Origin: Suilimivivens sp964614185
Lineage (GTDB): Bacteria > Bacillota > Clostridia > Lachnospirales > Lachnospiraceae
NCBI GenBank assembly: GCA_964614185.1
Contig: CAZTKJ010000003.1
Span: forward strand, 62,001-126,000
DNA: 64,000 nucleotides
Direction of reading: 5' to 3'
Part shown: positions 16,531-26,435 of the stretch, in pieces
How the letters are laid out: every line of letters begins with the position of its first letter
How positions within the stretch are numbered: the stretch's first letter is position 1
Program-made: the position numbers and the translations under genes
Notes under the pieces: generated by a model
Databases searched by the model: none
What the model was told of the DNA's origin: nothing
Seen by the model: the letters and a program-made list of their open reading frames with translations, nothing else

Positions 16531-19500
16531 ATGAAATTTCAAACAATAATACAAAGAAAATACATCACCGCAGCAATCATTTTTTTGATTCTAATTCTTC
16601 TTATATCAGGACTTTTCTATTTCCTGATTCCACATACTCATTCGGGAAACAACGTAATCATTGAACATCTTCGGACGTGTCATCTGGAAAATCCTATAGG
16701 TATTGATGAAGAAATACCTACTTTCAGCTGGCAAATGGAGGGAAACCGCCGTGGTCTTTCCCAAAGTGCATATCGCATTGTGCTTGCTGCTTCTTTAGAG
16801 GATCTGAATCACGGCAATTATATATGGGACAGCAACAAGGTATTTACTTCCCAATCTACAGGCATTCCTTATGACGGCAGCGCTTTATCACCAATGAGCC
16901 GCTATTACTGGCAGGTAACAGTCTGGGATGAGAAGGATAAACCTTTTTCCTCTATGGAAGAAGCTTTTTTTGAAACAGGTCTGATGGGAAGCGGTATGCC
17001 AAATGCCAAGTGGATTTCTGCTCCCCAAAATACATTGGCTGCTGCTTTTTCAGAAAATGATCTTGTTTATTCCATCCACTATGACATGGAAGTTACAAAC
17101 ACCGCTGCCAGCTTCCTATTTGGAGCTGATGGAGGACGATATGGGGAAATCTATCTATGTCAGATCAAAAATGATGACCAAAAGGCTTCTTTTACCCTTC
17201 AGAAAATGGAAGGGGGAAATTTTGTAAATCTATCAGAATCTGAAATGGAAATTGACATTACAGATTATCGCGCAGAAAGTAATTCTTCTTCTTTTTCTGT
17301 AGATTTAGAAATTGACCACGAGATGCTCTTTGTCACCATCAATAACAAAAATACCGGTAATTATGTGATTGAAAGCAGACCGGTTGCCGCTATCGGCTGC
17401 TACAAAAGTCGTGGAACTTCTTATGCTTATCTTGATAATGTGCTGGTAAAAAATGCTTCCGGCCAAATATTATATCAGGAAGACTTCAGCAAACAAGAAA
17501 ATATTTTTACCCCCTATTATACTGCCATAGACTCAGAGCGGCTTAAAATCGGCAGCGGAATGATATTGACACCGTATCATGAAAATCCTGCTCCACTTTT
17601 TCATAAAGAATTTCTATTGCAGGATAAAGAAATCAAAGAGGCACGAATTTATATGACAGCTCTTGGAAGCTTCTCTCTTATCTGCAATGGCCAATCCGTT
17701 TCAGATGAGTACTTTGCTCCCGGTAAACCGGTATACAACCGTGAACTCACCTACACAACCTATGATGTTACTTCTCTCTTAGTTCCTGCCAGGAATAATG
17801 CAATCGGTATCACTCTGCTTCACGGCTGGTATGACAGAGCTGTAGGGTATCCGGAGATATGGAATCCCTGGGGAGATAAAAATGCCCTTCTTGGTATGCT
17901 TCGGATTACCTATAACGATGGCACGATCCAAACCATTGTAACTGATGAAAGTTTTCTCTGCAGCCTTGATGGGCCTATTCGTGAAGATGATATCTATCAG
18001 GGTGAATTCTATGATGCCTCTCTTGAACAGGAAGACTTCGGAAATATTGGTTTTTCCCATGAAAATTGGACTGCTGCAGAAACAGATTCAATAGATGCTG
18101 CCTATTTTTCCCTGCCTCTTAGGGGCAAAGCAAATGAACCCATCCAATGCGTTAAAAAACTTACTCCCATATCTGTATCAGAACCTTGTGAAAATGTATT
18201 TGTCTATGACTTTGGACAGAATTTTGCCGGAACATGCTGCATTGAAGTTAACGGAGAGGCCGGACAGATTCTAACTTTGCGCTATGGAGAAATTCTTAAT
18301 ACAGATACTATGGACAACTGTGATGATATGATTGGAACCATCTGGACAGAAAATCTTTTGACTGCGGAAGCTACCGACTATTACATCTTAAAAGGAAACA
18401 AAGAGGGAGAACTCTTTGAACCCAAATATACTTATCATGGTTTCAGATATCTGCAGATCACAGGTCTTGACAATCCGCTGCCTCTTGAAAATGTCACAGG
18501 TATTGTCCTTTCTTCTGACTTAGAGCAGACAGGTAGTTTTGAATGTTCCAATGAATTATTAAATCAGTTTTATCAAAATACTATATGGAGTCAGCGGAGC
18601 AACTTTATGGATAATCCTACTGACTGTTCCCAGCGCGATGAACGCCATGGATGGGCAGGCGATGCTCAAATTTATTCGCTGACAGCCTCTTATCATATGA
18701 ATACTTATGCCTTTTACAGAAAATACCTTAGAGACTTACAGCTCCTTCAATCGGAAGGAGGTTCCTTCCCCGATATGGCGCCTCGGAATTTCGCTACCGA
18801 ATGGGATGGCACCGGAGGCAGTGGTTCTAATAATTGCTGGGGTGATGCTCCCATCATCATTACCTGGAATCTGTATACCCAATATGGTGACCGTACCATC
18901 ATCGAAGAGAATTACGATGCTCTTTGTAAATGGATGAATGTGCTGATCGATACCAGTGATAATTATATTCGCAGTTGGGGTGGCAGCTATGGCGATCATC
19001 TTTCTTTAGAGGATACTCCTTCTGATCTATCCGATACTGCCTGGTGTGCTCATTCTGCTGATTTGCTTTCTAAAATGGCCATCATACTGGATAAGCCGGA
19101 AGATGCCGCCTATTATCAGCAAATTTTCACGAATTACAGGACCGCCTGGCAAAATGCTTACGTACAATCTGACGGCATAACTACTTGTGATACACAGACT
19201 TCCTATGTTCTTGGTCTTGCCTTTGACTTGTTTTCAGAGGAACAGAAGCATGCTGCTGCAGACAGGTTAAATGCCTTGGCTGAATATAGCGGTTATCATA
19301 TCCATACCGGTTTTTCCGGAATCAGTTATCTGTTTCCTGCTCTTGTAAAATATGGATCAACAGATACTGCCTATGCATTCCTTTTGCAGGAAGATTATCC
19401 CTCTCTTCTGTACCCGGTAAAATATGGCGCCACTACAATTTATGAACAACTTTCCGGATATACTGTATCTTCGGATACCTCCTGCCATTATGATGGTTCC

Positions 19501-19890
19501 TTGAACCACTATGCATTTGGGTCTCCTGCGGCTTTTCTCTATACTGATATTTTAGGTATAAAAAACGATGAAAACGATCCGGGATATCATCACATTTTAT
19601 TAGAGCCTAATATAGGCGGAAACCTTACTTATGCAAAAGGCTGCTATGAAAGCACCTATGGCCCTATTTCCGTAGAGTGGGAACAAACCGATATGGGATA
19701 TTGCTTTTATATTGAAATTCCTGCTAATACCAGCGCTTGTTTAAAACTGCCTTTGCCCGGGAATGGCGGTTCCTACCTGGAAAGCGATCATACTATAGAA
19801 AATGCCGAAGGAGTGGAGTATCTTGGTATAGAAGGAAATAAAGCAGTATTTGAAATTGACTCAGGAGCCTATTACTTCTCTTCTAAATAG
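16531..19890 (+). CDS. Membrane-anchored GH78 alpha-L-rhamnosidase
   Basis: 1119 residues. An N-terminal membrane segment (about 13-33) is not followed by a clear cleavage site, so the enzyme is probably anchored outside. It begins with the typical rhamnosidase N-terminal beta domain (ENPIGIDEEIPTFSWQ), and after carbohydrate-binding-like beta domains comes the (alpha/alpha)6 barrel. The GH78 signature DCSQRDERHGWAGDAQ is at 698-713, with the acid residue in DER (703-705). SGSNNCWGDAPI follows, also conserved in the family. It hydrolyses terminal alpha-L-rhamnose. It faces away from the operon at 16388 and is beside rhamnose biosynthesis genes, so it may trim self-made polymer or forage. Confidence 0.92.
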   Translation: MKFQTIIQRKYITAAIIFLILILLISGLFYFLIPHTHSGNNVIIEHLRTCHLENPIGIDEEIPTFSWQMEGNRRGLSQSAYRIVLAASLEDLNHGNYIWDSNKVFTSQSTGIPYDGSALSPMSRYYWQVTVWDEKDKPFSSMEEAFFETGLMGSGMPNAKWISAPQNTLAAAFSENDLVYSIHYDMEVTNTAASFLFGADGGRYGEIYLCQIKNDDQKASFTLQKMEGGNFVNLSESEMEIDITDYRAESNSSSFSVDLEIDHEMLFVTINNKNTGNYVIESRPVAAIGCYKSRGTSYAYLDNVLVKNASGQILYQEDFSKQENIFTPYYTAIDSERLKIGSGMILTPYHENPAPLFHKEFLLQDKEIKEARIYMTALGSFSLICNGQSVSDEYFAPGKPVYNRELTYTTYDVTSLLVPARNNAIGITLLHGWYDRAVGYPEIWNPWGDKNALLGMLRITYNDGTIQTIVTDESFLCSLDGPIREDDIYQGEFYDASLEQEDFGNIGFSHENWTAAETDSIDAAYFSLPLRGKANEPIQCVKKLTPISVSEPCENVFVYDFGQNFAGTCCIEVNGEAGQILTLRYGEILNTDTMDNCDDMIGTIWTENLLTAEATDYYILKGNKEGELFEPKYTYHGFRYLQITGLDNPLPLENVTGIVLSSDLEQTGSFECSNELLNQFYQNTIWSQRSNFMDNPTDCSQRDERHGWAGDAQIYSLTASYHMNTYAFYRKYLRDLQLLQSEGGSFPDMAPRNFATEWDGTGGSGSNNCWGDAPIIITWNLYTQYGDRTIIEENYDALCKWMNVLIDTSDNYIRSWGGSYGDHLSLEDTPSDLSDTAWCAHSADLLSKMAIILDKPEDAAYYQQIFTNYRTAWQNAYVQSDGITTCDTQTSYVLGLAFDLFSEEQKHAAADRLNALAEYSGYHIHTGFSGISYLFPALVKYGSTDTAYAFLLQEDYPSLLYPVKYGATTIYEQLSGYTVSSDTSCHYDGSLNHYAFGSPAAFLYTDILGIKNDENDPGYHHILLEPNIGGNLTYAKGCYESTYGPISVEWEQTDMGYCFYIEIPANTSACLKLPLPGNGGSYLESDHTIENAEGVEYLGIEGNKAVFEIDSGAYYFSSK

Positions 19891-19977
19891 CCTTCTGCTG
19901 CTTGACGCTGTTTTAATTCAATGTTAGTATTAATAAGTTAAATCACTATTAAAACCCTATCTATAAAGGAGACGACT

Positions 19978-20964
19978 ATGTCAGTTAAATTTCACAATTT
20001 CGGAGGTACACTGGGCTGGAATCTCCAAAAAAGATTCCCCAAGCTTTCTTCTGAAAGTTATTTGAAACTACAGTTCCTTACCCGCAATAAGCTGCAGGAA
20101 CAGTATATAAATTATTTTTTAAAAGATGAGGATATTCCAAAGCCTCTGGTAGTCAATCTGGAAACCATCAATCGCTGCAACAGTACCTGCTCTTTCTGTA
20201 CTGCTAATAAGAATGCCGAGAAGCGTCCTTACAAAAGAATGGAAGATTCTTTATTCTACAGCATTATTGACCAGCTTCACGACTGGGATTACAAAGGACA
20301 TCTGACTCTTTACGGAAACAACGAGCCTTTCCTTGATACCAGAATTGTGGAATTCCATAAATATTGCAGGGAAAAGCTGCCTGACAGCTTTATCTTCTTA
20401 TCCAGTAACGGTCTTCTTCTGACTGTGGACAAGGTATTAGAGATCATCCCTTATGTGGATCAGCTGATTATCAATAACTATTGCCGCGATATGAAGCTCC
20501 ACGACAATGTACAGGAAATTTATGATTATGCCAAATCCCATCCGGAAGAGTTTGAAAATGTGGAACTTCTGATTCAGATGCGCTATATGGATGCAGTTCT
20601 TACCAACCGTGCCGGAAGCGCTCCCAACAAGCAGAACTCTCAAAAAATCATTAAAGAGACCTGTCTTATGCCCTATACGGATATGTTTATTTTCCCTGAC
20701 GGAAGAATGGGTATCTGCTGCTGTGATAATTTTGAAGCAACTACTTTAGCCGACCTGAATGTAACTCCCCTAAAGGAAGCATGGAACAGCGAAGAATACA
20801 AGAAACTCAGAGCTGCTATCAGAAAGAGCCGTGGAGATTTCGCATTCTGTAAGTACTGCGATTTCATTGATGCCGGACTTCGTATGGATGTGGTGGATGA
20901 TACATTAAAACACAGAGATGCAAATCACGGAGCAAGACAGTCATTATTCCGCAAGAAACATTAA
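19978..20964 (+). CDS. Radical SAM protein with SPASM-type C-terminus
   Basis: 328 residues. The SAM-cluster motif CNSTCSFC gives Cys67, Cys71 and Cys74 (CX3CX2C). The usual GNNEPFLD stretch, with the E that binds SAM, follows. The C-terminal part has GICCCDNFE and FCKYCDF, a Cys set like SPASM or twitch domains that hold extra iron-sulfur clusters. AAAGGAG lies 7 nt upstream of the ATG. It is 87 bp after the rhamnosidase gene on the same strand, with no terminator seen between. Similar proteins occur in polysaccharide regions and act on sugars or peptides; the substrate here is unknown. Confidence 0.85.
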   Translation: MSVKFHNFGGTLGWNLQKRFPKLSSESYLKLQFLTRNKLQEQYINYFLKDEDIPKPLVVNLETINRCNSTCSFCTANKNAEKRPYKRMEDSLFYSIIDQLHDWDYKGHLTLYGNNEPFLDTRIVEFHKYCREKLPDSFIFLSSNGLLLTVDKVLEIIPYVDQLIINNYCRDMKLHDNVQEIYDYAKSHPEEFENVELLIQMRYMDAVLTNRAGSAPNKQNSQKIIKETCLMPYTDMFIFPDGRMGICCCDNFEATTLADLNVTPLKEAWNSEEYKKLRAAIRKSRGDFAFCKYCDFIDAGLRMDVVDDTLKHRDANHGARQSLFRKKH

Positions 20965-20980
20965 GAAAAATTTTCTATAA

Positions 20981-21212
20981 GGGTTTGGGTGTCAAAAGTC
21001 CTGTGTGCAAATTGATGCTGTCAGATTGCACAAAAGAATTGTGTATACTCATTGCACGAAACATTCCGATGAGCTTTTTAAAACAAAAATCGTGTTCAGC
21101 AAAGGCTTCCACGATTTTTAAATCTCATCTCCATCGTGCACAATCGTCTGCCCCAATTCTTTTGTGCAATCTGACAAACAGCATTTTAAAAGGACTTTTG
21201 ACACCCAAACCC
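20981..21212. repeat. Long-palindrome repeat element, copy 2
   Basis: 232 bp with perfect 22-bp terminal inverted repeats (20981-21002 and 21191-21212). Inner stems pair TGTCAGATTGCACAAAAGAA with its complement at about 21160-21179, and GATGAG with CTCATC. The central hairpin ATCGTG/CACGAT has the same 15-nt loop as copy 1 (5580-5801). It fills most of the 301-bp gap between two convergent genes, so it may also end transcription. Confidence 0.85.
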
Positions 21213-21224
21213 TATGAGACGAAA

Positions 21225-21254
21225 AACAAGGGCAGTTCGCGAAGCGAGCTGCCC
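21225..21254 (-). terminator. Terminator of the long minus-strand glycan operon
   Basis: An 11-bp stem (21230-21240 and 21244-21254, one G-T pair) with a 3-nt loop. On the minus strand it is followed by TTGTTTTTCG. It lies 12 bp after the stop of the FAD enzyme gene at 21266. Confidence 0.85.
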
Positions 21255-21265
21255 ATTATTTTTCA

Positions 21266-22843
21266 TCAGTCAACTTCTCCGGCTTCCGGAGTCTTTGTTT
21301 CCTCATGATATTCTTTTTCCGTATTTACATTCCAGATATTGGTCTTATTTTTTTCACCTGACAGAATGTTCTTGACTGTTTCAAAAGAAGTAACCATAGA
21401 GTGGTCAATATTATTATAACGGTGCTGGCCATTACGTCCCACACAGTACAGATTATCTATGGATTTCAAGTAATCTATCAGTGTATCAATTTCATTATAG
21501 GTGTCAAAGTAAGCAGGATAAGCTTTCTTGACCTTTTCCATATGAGTATCGAGAACTACATCTGCACTGTCAATCAGGCCCATTTTGATCATTTCTTCTA
21601 CGCCGACTTTGGAAAATTGCTCTTCTGTCATGTTCCAGAACTCATCTCCCTCATTGACAAAGTATTCCAGACCGATCCAAACGGTATTTTGCAGATCCTT
21701 GATCATATAAGGAGACCAGTTGTTATAAATCTGGAAACGTCCTAATTTAACGGTTCTGTCCTGAACATATACCCAGCAGTCAGGAACAATATTATTAACG
21801 GTCTTTAAGTTTGTCTTATTTACCAGATTGATCTTCGGAACCAAAACTCCCAGAGTCATATAATCACGATAAGGAAGGCCTGCTGCGATTCTGGCAGGTT
21901 CGGAAGGCACATCATTCATGCCTGCAACCAAATCCTTCACCGGCATGGAAGAAATAAAGTAATCGCCCTCCATCACATGTTCCTCGCCATCCTTTTCGTA
22001 GGTTAGTGATGTAATGATGTTTTCTGCATTCTTATGAAGCTTCGTTACTTTGGCATTTTTAATAATGGTTCCGCCAAGCTTCTCTATTTCCTCTGCAGTT
22101 ACATCCCATAACTGCCCGGGTCCAAGCTTCGGGTACTTAAATTCTTCAATGAGAGATGTTTCCACCTTACGGTTTTTCTTTTTGAATTTCTTCTCTAAGA
22201 TATCTTTAAGGATAGCCATGATGGATAATCCCTTAGTACGTTGGGCTCCCCAGGAGGCATCAATTTCACTGGGATGACGTCCCCACAGATTCTCTGTGTA
22301 GTATTCAAAAAACAGCGAATACAGTTTACGTCCATAACGGTTAATATAGAAATTCTCCAGATTATCATCAGGCCTTTTATGCAGGAGCGCTGCAAGATAA
22401 CTGAATCCCACCTGCATGGTGGTAATAAATCCCATATTGGTCAGAGTTTCTAACTTTAATGAGATTGGATAATCATAAAATTTAGAATCAAAGTAGATGC
22501 GGGACACACGATGCCTTGTCAGCATAACGCGGTCTTCTTTTTCAGGGTCGGGACCGCCTTTGGAAAGAGGCATGGGTCGGTTTAAAATAATATCATCATA
22601 GGTAGGCGCTCCCTGCATGGGAAGCATCTTATCCCACCATTCATTTACTTCCGGAATTTTGGAAAAAAAGCGGTGTCCGCCCATATCCATGCGGTTTCCT
22701 TTATAATTTACAGTTTTGGAAATACCTCCAAAACAGTCGCTTTCTTCAAATACTGTTACCTCAATGTCCTTTGATTTTGTTAAAAGCTCGTAAGCTGCAG
22801 TCAGTCCCGCAGGACCTGCACCAATAATAAGCGCTTTTTTCAT
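21266..22843 (-). CDS. FAD/NAD(P)-binding oxidoreductase, UDP-galactopyranose mutase-like
   Basis: 525 residues. The N-terminal dinucleotide-binding motif is IIGAGPAGLTAAYEL (about 6-20), followed by FEESDCFGGISKTVNYKGNRMDMGGHRFFS, whose GG and GGHRFF parts are typical of the amine-oxidase/UGM-like group. Such proteins are common in polysaccharide loci and are usually called UGM-like or protoporphyrinogen oxidase-like; true UGM (about 370 residues) is shorter. ATG 22843 is preferred because AGGGA lies 5 nt upstream and the Rossmann strand begins right after; in-frame codons upstream add a non-conserved stretch. It is the last gene of the minus-strand run from 34 kb. Confidence 0.8.
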   Translation of the reverse strand: MKKALIIGAGPAGLTAAYELLTKSKDIEVTVFEESDCFGGISKTVNYKGNRMDMGGHRFFSKIPEVNEWWDKMLPMQGAPTYDDIILNRPMPLSKGGPDPEKEDRVMLTRHRVSRIYFDSKFYDYPISLKLETLTNMGFITTMQVGFSYLAALLHKRPDDNLENFYINRYGRKLYSLFFEYYTENLWGRHPSEIDASWGAQRTKGLSIMAILKDILEKKFKKKNRKVETSLIEEFKYPKLGPGQLWDVTAEEIEKLGGTIIKNAKVTKLHKNAENIITSLTYEKDGEEHVMEGDYFISSMPVKDLVAGMNDVPSEPARIAAGLPYRDYMTLGVLVPKINLVNKTNLKTVNNIVPDCWVYVQDRTVKLGRFQIYNNWSPYMIKDLQNTVWIGLEYFVNEGDEFWNMTEEQFSKVGVEEMIKMGLIDSADVVLDTHMEKVKKAYPAYFDTYNEIDTLIDYLKSIDNLYCVGRNGQHRYNNIDHSMVTSFETVKNILSGEKNKTNIWNVNTEKEYHEETKTPEAGEVD

Positions 22844-23028
22844 GTTATCCCTGTACCTTTCAATTTTATAAGTATGTTCAACTCTGTTATTTTTATTTTC
22901 TTTATCCCATTGACCTTGCAAACATTGTATCACAGAACTCCGGCAGTGTCCATCTTAACAAAGTCGTTAGAAACCCTGATATATACATTCTGCCCAGTCA
23001 AGTCCCACCGTAAACAACGTTCCTGATT

Positions 23029-24576
23029 TCATTCTTTTACCCGTACAGTGTCAATGTCGTAAAAACGGCAAAGTCCCCTATTCTCCCAATCTTCCGGATC
23101 TTTTTTGATATCTGAAAAATAAATCAGCTCAGGCTGGGCGGGAAGAGGTTCCACTACTACATCTTTTTCCCCACTGCCATAAATTTCTATTCTGGCTCTT
23201 CTAGCCTCTCCATAGGCTTTGGCACTGCCGTTTGCCAGATCCGTTACTGCGGAACTGAATACAAAATAATGGGGTTCAGGTATTACAGTCACTGCTGATG
23301 CCAGGACGAAAAATACAAGACAGCTCAAAATACACCAAAGTTCGCTTGAAGAAAATCCTTCCTGCTTTTCTGCTCCATCCTTCAAGGCTTTCTGATTCTC
23401 TACTTTCCGTCTTACCCATCCTGTTACATAGCCGACACAAAGAGTCAGCACCAGAATATACATGGTATAGGTCAATGCCTGCAGCCTTGCCGCCTCCATG
23501 CTGCCTACTGCAAATAAGGGCGGTGTCATCATAGCAGATACCAGACAATATCCAAATACAACAACAAATACCGGATAAGAAAATGAAAATTTCACCTGTT
23601 TTGCTATCTTATAGAACAGCGGAACCAATGCAATAACCAATAAAAGCACCGGCCAGCCGGACCATTCATTGACACAGTAATCAAGACAATAGTAAAAGGA
23701 AACAAGCACTGCCTTGATAGGATTCATACCATTTGCCTGCTCTGCTCTTACCCAGTTTCCGGGAGCTGCTACATTCAATATAAAGCCAAGATAATAAAAT
23801 CCTATGGGAATAAGGAGACTTCTATATGCTCCCCACTTTTTCAAAGCTGTAATAAGGCAGATTGCCGTCAGCAGCACAATAGCGCCGTTTAAAGCCGTCA
23901 TCTGATTGCCTCCTGCCGTCAGGAATCCCAGGATCGAAGCAGATGTCAAATCAAAAATCCGCTTTTTCCCTGTATCCCGGGCAGCCGACAGCAACAGTCC
24001 GTAAAAAAACAGGCAGAAACTGTGAACCAGCATATAGTTGGCAGCACCGCTGTACCAGTAAAAAGCTTCTACACGCCCTGTCATACGCTGCACCGTAACA
24101 AACAGCATCAGCATAATAATACAATTGGATAAATACTTATCAGCTCTGCACACCTTTACCAAAATGGTCTTCAGCAGATAAAAGGTAGACAAACTAAGCA
24201 TGATAAGCATGATCCATACAGTAGCCACATAAGCTCTTTCTCCAAAGGTATTAGGCGGCAGCGCCATCAGGAAGTTGGAGGTAAAATATCCCATCCAGGT
24301 CAGCCAGTCTTCAACAGCCCTTGCAATCCCGGCAAAGACAGTTGCAAAAAGAGAATGGGTTGTTACAAAAGCCTGTCTGCAGCTGCTTCCGATAGAATAA
24401 TCATCTGCACTTGGATAGTTGTAATATCCAATCCACAACAACGGAATCAGGCTGATTCCATAAATTATAGTCAAAAACAATGAAAGCCTCCGAGGGGTAA
24501 CTTCTCTTTTGATAGTATTTCCCCATCCACTGACTCTCATTGCAAGAGTCTGATTTCGGTTATCATTTTTCTTCAT
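23029..24576 (-). CDS. Polytopic membrane protein, DUF6056-like
   Basis: 515 residues, about 12 membrane segments. The first outer loop reads YYNYPSADDYSIGS, then DWLTWMGYFTSNFLMALPP. This ADDY-containing loop is the pattern of DUF6056 proteins and resembles the acidic loop of GT-C glycosyltransferases. A short soluble tail ends the protein. AGGAGC is 4 nt before ATG 24576, which lies 14 bp inside the end of the DegT gene, so translation is coupled. A sugar-transfer role in the operon's polymer is the likely job, but the family is not characterised. Confidence 0.72.
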   Translation of the reverse strand: MKKNDNRNQTLAMRVSGWGNTIKREVTPRRLSLFLTIIYGISLIPLLWIGYYNYPSADDYSIGSSCRQAFVTTHSLFATVFAGIARAVEDWLTWMGYFTSNFLMALPPNTFGERAYVATVWIMLIMLSLSTFYLLKTILVKVCRADKYLSNCIIMLMLFVTVQRMTGRVEAFYWYSGAANYMLVHSFCLFFYGLLLSAARDTGKKRIFDLTSASILGFLTAGGNQMTALNGAIVLLTAICLITALKKWGAYRSLLIPIGFYYLGFILNVAAPGNWVRAEQANGMNPIKAVLVSFYYCLDYCVNEWSGWPVLLLVIALVPLFYKIAKQVKFSFSYPVFVVVFGYCLVSAMMTPPLFAVGSMEAARLQALTYTMYILVLTLCVGYVTGWVRRKVENQKALKDGAEKQEGFSSSELWCILSCLVFFVLASAVTVIPEPHYFVFSSAVTDLANGSAKAYGEARRARIEIYGSGEKDVVVEPLPAQPELIYFSDIKKDPEDWENRGLCRFYDIDTVRVKE

Positions 24577-25687
24577 GTCTGCTCCTATCACTTCCCGTAT
24601 ATGCATTACATGCATCAATGACCATTTTTACTTCCTCATCTGTCATTTCCGGAAAAAGGGGAAGAGTTACACAGTGGCTTGCCAGATACTCCGCATTGGG
24701 GCAATCTCCCTTTTCATAGCCAAGCTCTCTGTACGCCTCCTGTAAATGACAAGGTACGGGATAATGCTTGTTACATTCCAACCCTTTGCCATCCATATAA
24801 GCGATCAGATCATCCGGGTCTTCTACCGTTACTACAAACAGATGGAAAACAGGATCCGTGTTCTCCGGATGTGCCTGCATGGTAATCAGGGGATTAGTAA
24901 TCTCACGAATATAGCGGTTTCCGATTTCCCTTCTTCTTTTGGTCCATTCCGGCAGATATTTTAAACTGACGCTTAAAACCGCCCCCTGCAATCCTTCAAG
25001 ACGGTAATTGTATCCTATCACATCATGATAATAACGTACCTTACAACCCTGATTTTTAAAAGTCGTAATATCATCTGCATATTTCTTCTCTTTACATGTC
25101 ACACTGCCGCCTTCTCCAAAGGCATACAGATTTTTCCCGGGATAAAAGGAAAAGCATCCCATCTCCCCAAGGCTCCCTACCAGGCGGCCCTCATAGGCTG
25201 CCCCATGGGCTTGGGCGCAATCCTCCACTACATAAAGACCATATTTATCTGCAACAGCCTTTACTTTCCCAAATTCAAAAGGCTGTCCATACAGATGCAC
25301 TCCTATGATTGCTTTGGTTTTGTCTGTAATCTTCTCTTCAATCCTGTCAGGATCTATTTCCCATGTATCGGCTGTACAATCTACAAATACAGGCTTAGCT
25401 CCGGTATAAGTCACTCCCCAGGCTGTTGCAATGTACGTATTGGCAGGAACAATAACCTCGTCCCCTTCTCCGATTCCAAGAGCCATCATGGCACAATGAA
25501 GAGCAGATGTCCCATTATTCACACCACAGGCATAAGGAACCTGGCAGTACTTTGCAAATTCCTTATCGAATTTGTCTGCAAATTTCCCCCCGGAAAAAGC
25601 TGTTTCAGCGCAGACCGCCTCGATTGCTTCTAAGTATTCCTCTTTATGTTTCTGATAGTCCCTTGTTAAATCAATCCGCTTCAACAT
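24563..25687 (-). CDS. DegT/DnrJ/EryC1-type sugar aminotransferase
   Basis: 374 residues, full length. PLP-dependent fold type I: NNGTSALH (phosphate pocket) at about 57-64, VVEDCAQAHGA with Asp156 that holds the pyridine nitrogen, and SFYPGKNLYAFGEGG with the Schiff-base Lys185. Members transfer an amino group from glutamate to a keto sugar nucleotide, giving an amino sugar for the surface polymer. The start at 25687 is preceded by AAGGG and overlaps the end of the upstream glycosyltransferase gene by 17 bp. The keto sugar may come from the dTDP-4-keto product of RfbB, but that is inference. Confidence 0.92.
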   Translation of the reverse strand: MLKRIDLTRDYQKHKEEYLEAIEAVCAETAFSGGKFADKFDKEFAKYCQVPYACGVNNGTSALHCAMMALGIGEGDEVIVPANTYIATAWGVTYTGAKPVFVDCTADTWEIDPDRIEEKITDKTKAIIGVHLYGQPFEFGKVKAVADKYGLYVVEDCAQAHGAAYEGRLVGSLGEMGCFSFYPGKNLYAFGEGGSVTCKEKKYADDITTFKNQGCKVRYYHDVIGYNYRLEGLQGAVLSVSLKYLPEWTKRRREIGNRYIREITNPLITMQAHPENTDPVFHLFVVTVEDPDDLIAYMDGKGLECNKHYPVPCHLQEAYRELGYEKGDCPNAEYLASHCVTLPLFPEMTDEEVKMVIDACNAYTGSDRSRHEEK

Positions 25688-26435
25688 TGTTACTCTTTCC
25701 CTTCGTTTCATTCTTCAGTGCCTTATGCAGCCTGTAAATCTGCACAATGTAATTCTTAATAGTTTTCCATACTTTAACAGTAGTATTATAATCTTCCTGC
25801 CATTCTACCGGCATATCATAAATCGTCATACCGTTACGTTCTGCACGAATCAGAAATTCTACCGTATAAAACCAGCCATTGTCCCTGCTGCATTCTTCTA
25901 CAAGCTGCTCCGCCTCTGCTTTCCGTAGAAATGTAAATCCACAGAGAGCATCCGTAGCCTTCATATGAAAAATGGTTTTCAAAAGAAAAATAAGACCCAT
26001 GGAAGTGATCCTGCGGTACCACTTTCTGCCTTTAGTATCAGATTCCTTATGAAATCTGCTTCCGTTTACATACTGCAGTTCCGGGTCTGCCTGAAACATC
26101 TCTATGGTTCTGCCAAGATATTTTAAGTCTGTAGACAAGTCAATATCCATATAGCCTACAATATCACTTTCATTTAACCGGATTCCTTCACGGAATGCCA
26201 CGCCTACTCCTCGTTCTTTCACCCGGACATAAGTAACTTCCGGATATTTCTCTGCAAGTTCTCTGCCAATTTCCGGCGTTTCATCCTCCGAACCGTTGTC
26301 AAGAATAGTAAGGTGGTAGGAAATAGCCACGTTTTGCCTTAAATATTCTATGGACTTTTCGATTCCATGGCGAAGCCTTAATCGTTCATTCAGTACCGGG
26401 AACAGCAGATTGATACTTTTTACTTCAGCATTCAC
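25671..26435 (-). CDS. Family 2 glycosyltransferase
   Basis: 254 residues, a compact GT-A domain without membrane segments. LLFPVLNER begins the nucleotide-binding fold, LDNGSEDET is the first acidic motif, and YMDIDLSTD holds the DxD metal-binding site at residues 97-99. DALCGFTFLRK and the W-rich GWFYTVEFLIRAERNG fit polyprenyl-phosphate or direct sugar transferases of the DPM1-like group. The start codon is GTG, overlapping the previous stop as GTGA, with AAGGTGG 7 nt upstream. It lies in the minus-strand glycan operon. Confidence 0.88.
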   Translation of the reverse strand: MNAEVKSINLLFPVLNERLRLRHGIEKSIEYLRQNVAISYHLTILDNGSEDETPEIGRELAEKYPEVTYVRVKERGVGVAFREGIRLNESDIVGYMDIDLSTDLKYLGRTIEMFQADPELQYVNGSRFHKESDTKGRKWYRRITSMGLIFLLKTIFHMKATDALCGFTFLRKAEAEQLVEECSRDNGWFYTVEFLIRAERNGMTIYDMPVEWQEDYNTTVKVWKTIKNYIVQIYRLHKALKNETKGKSNNVEAD

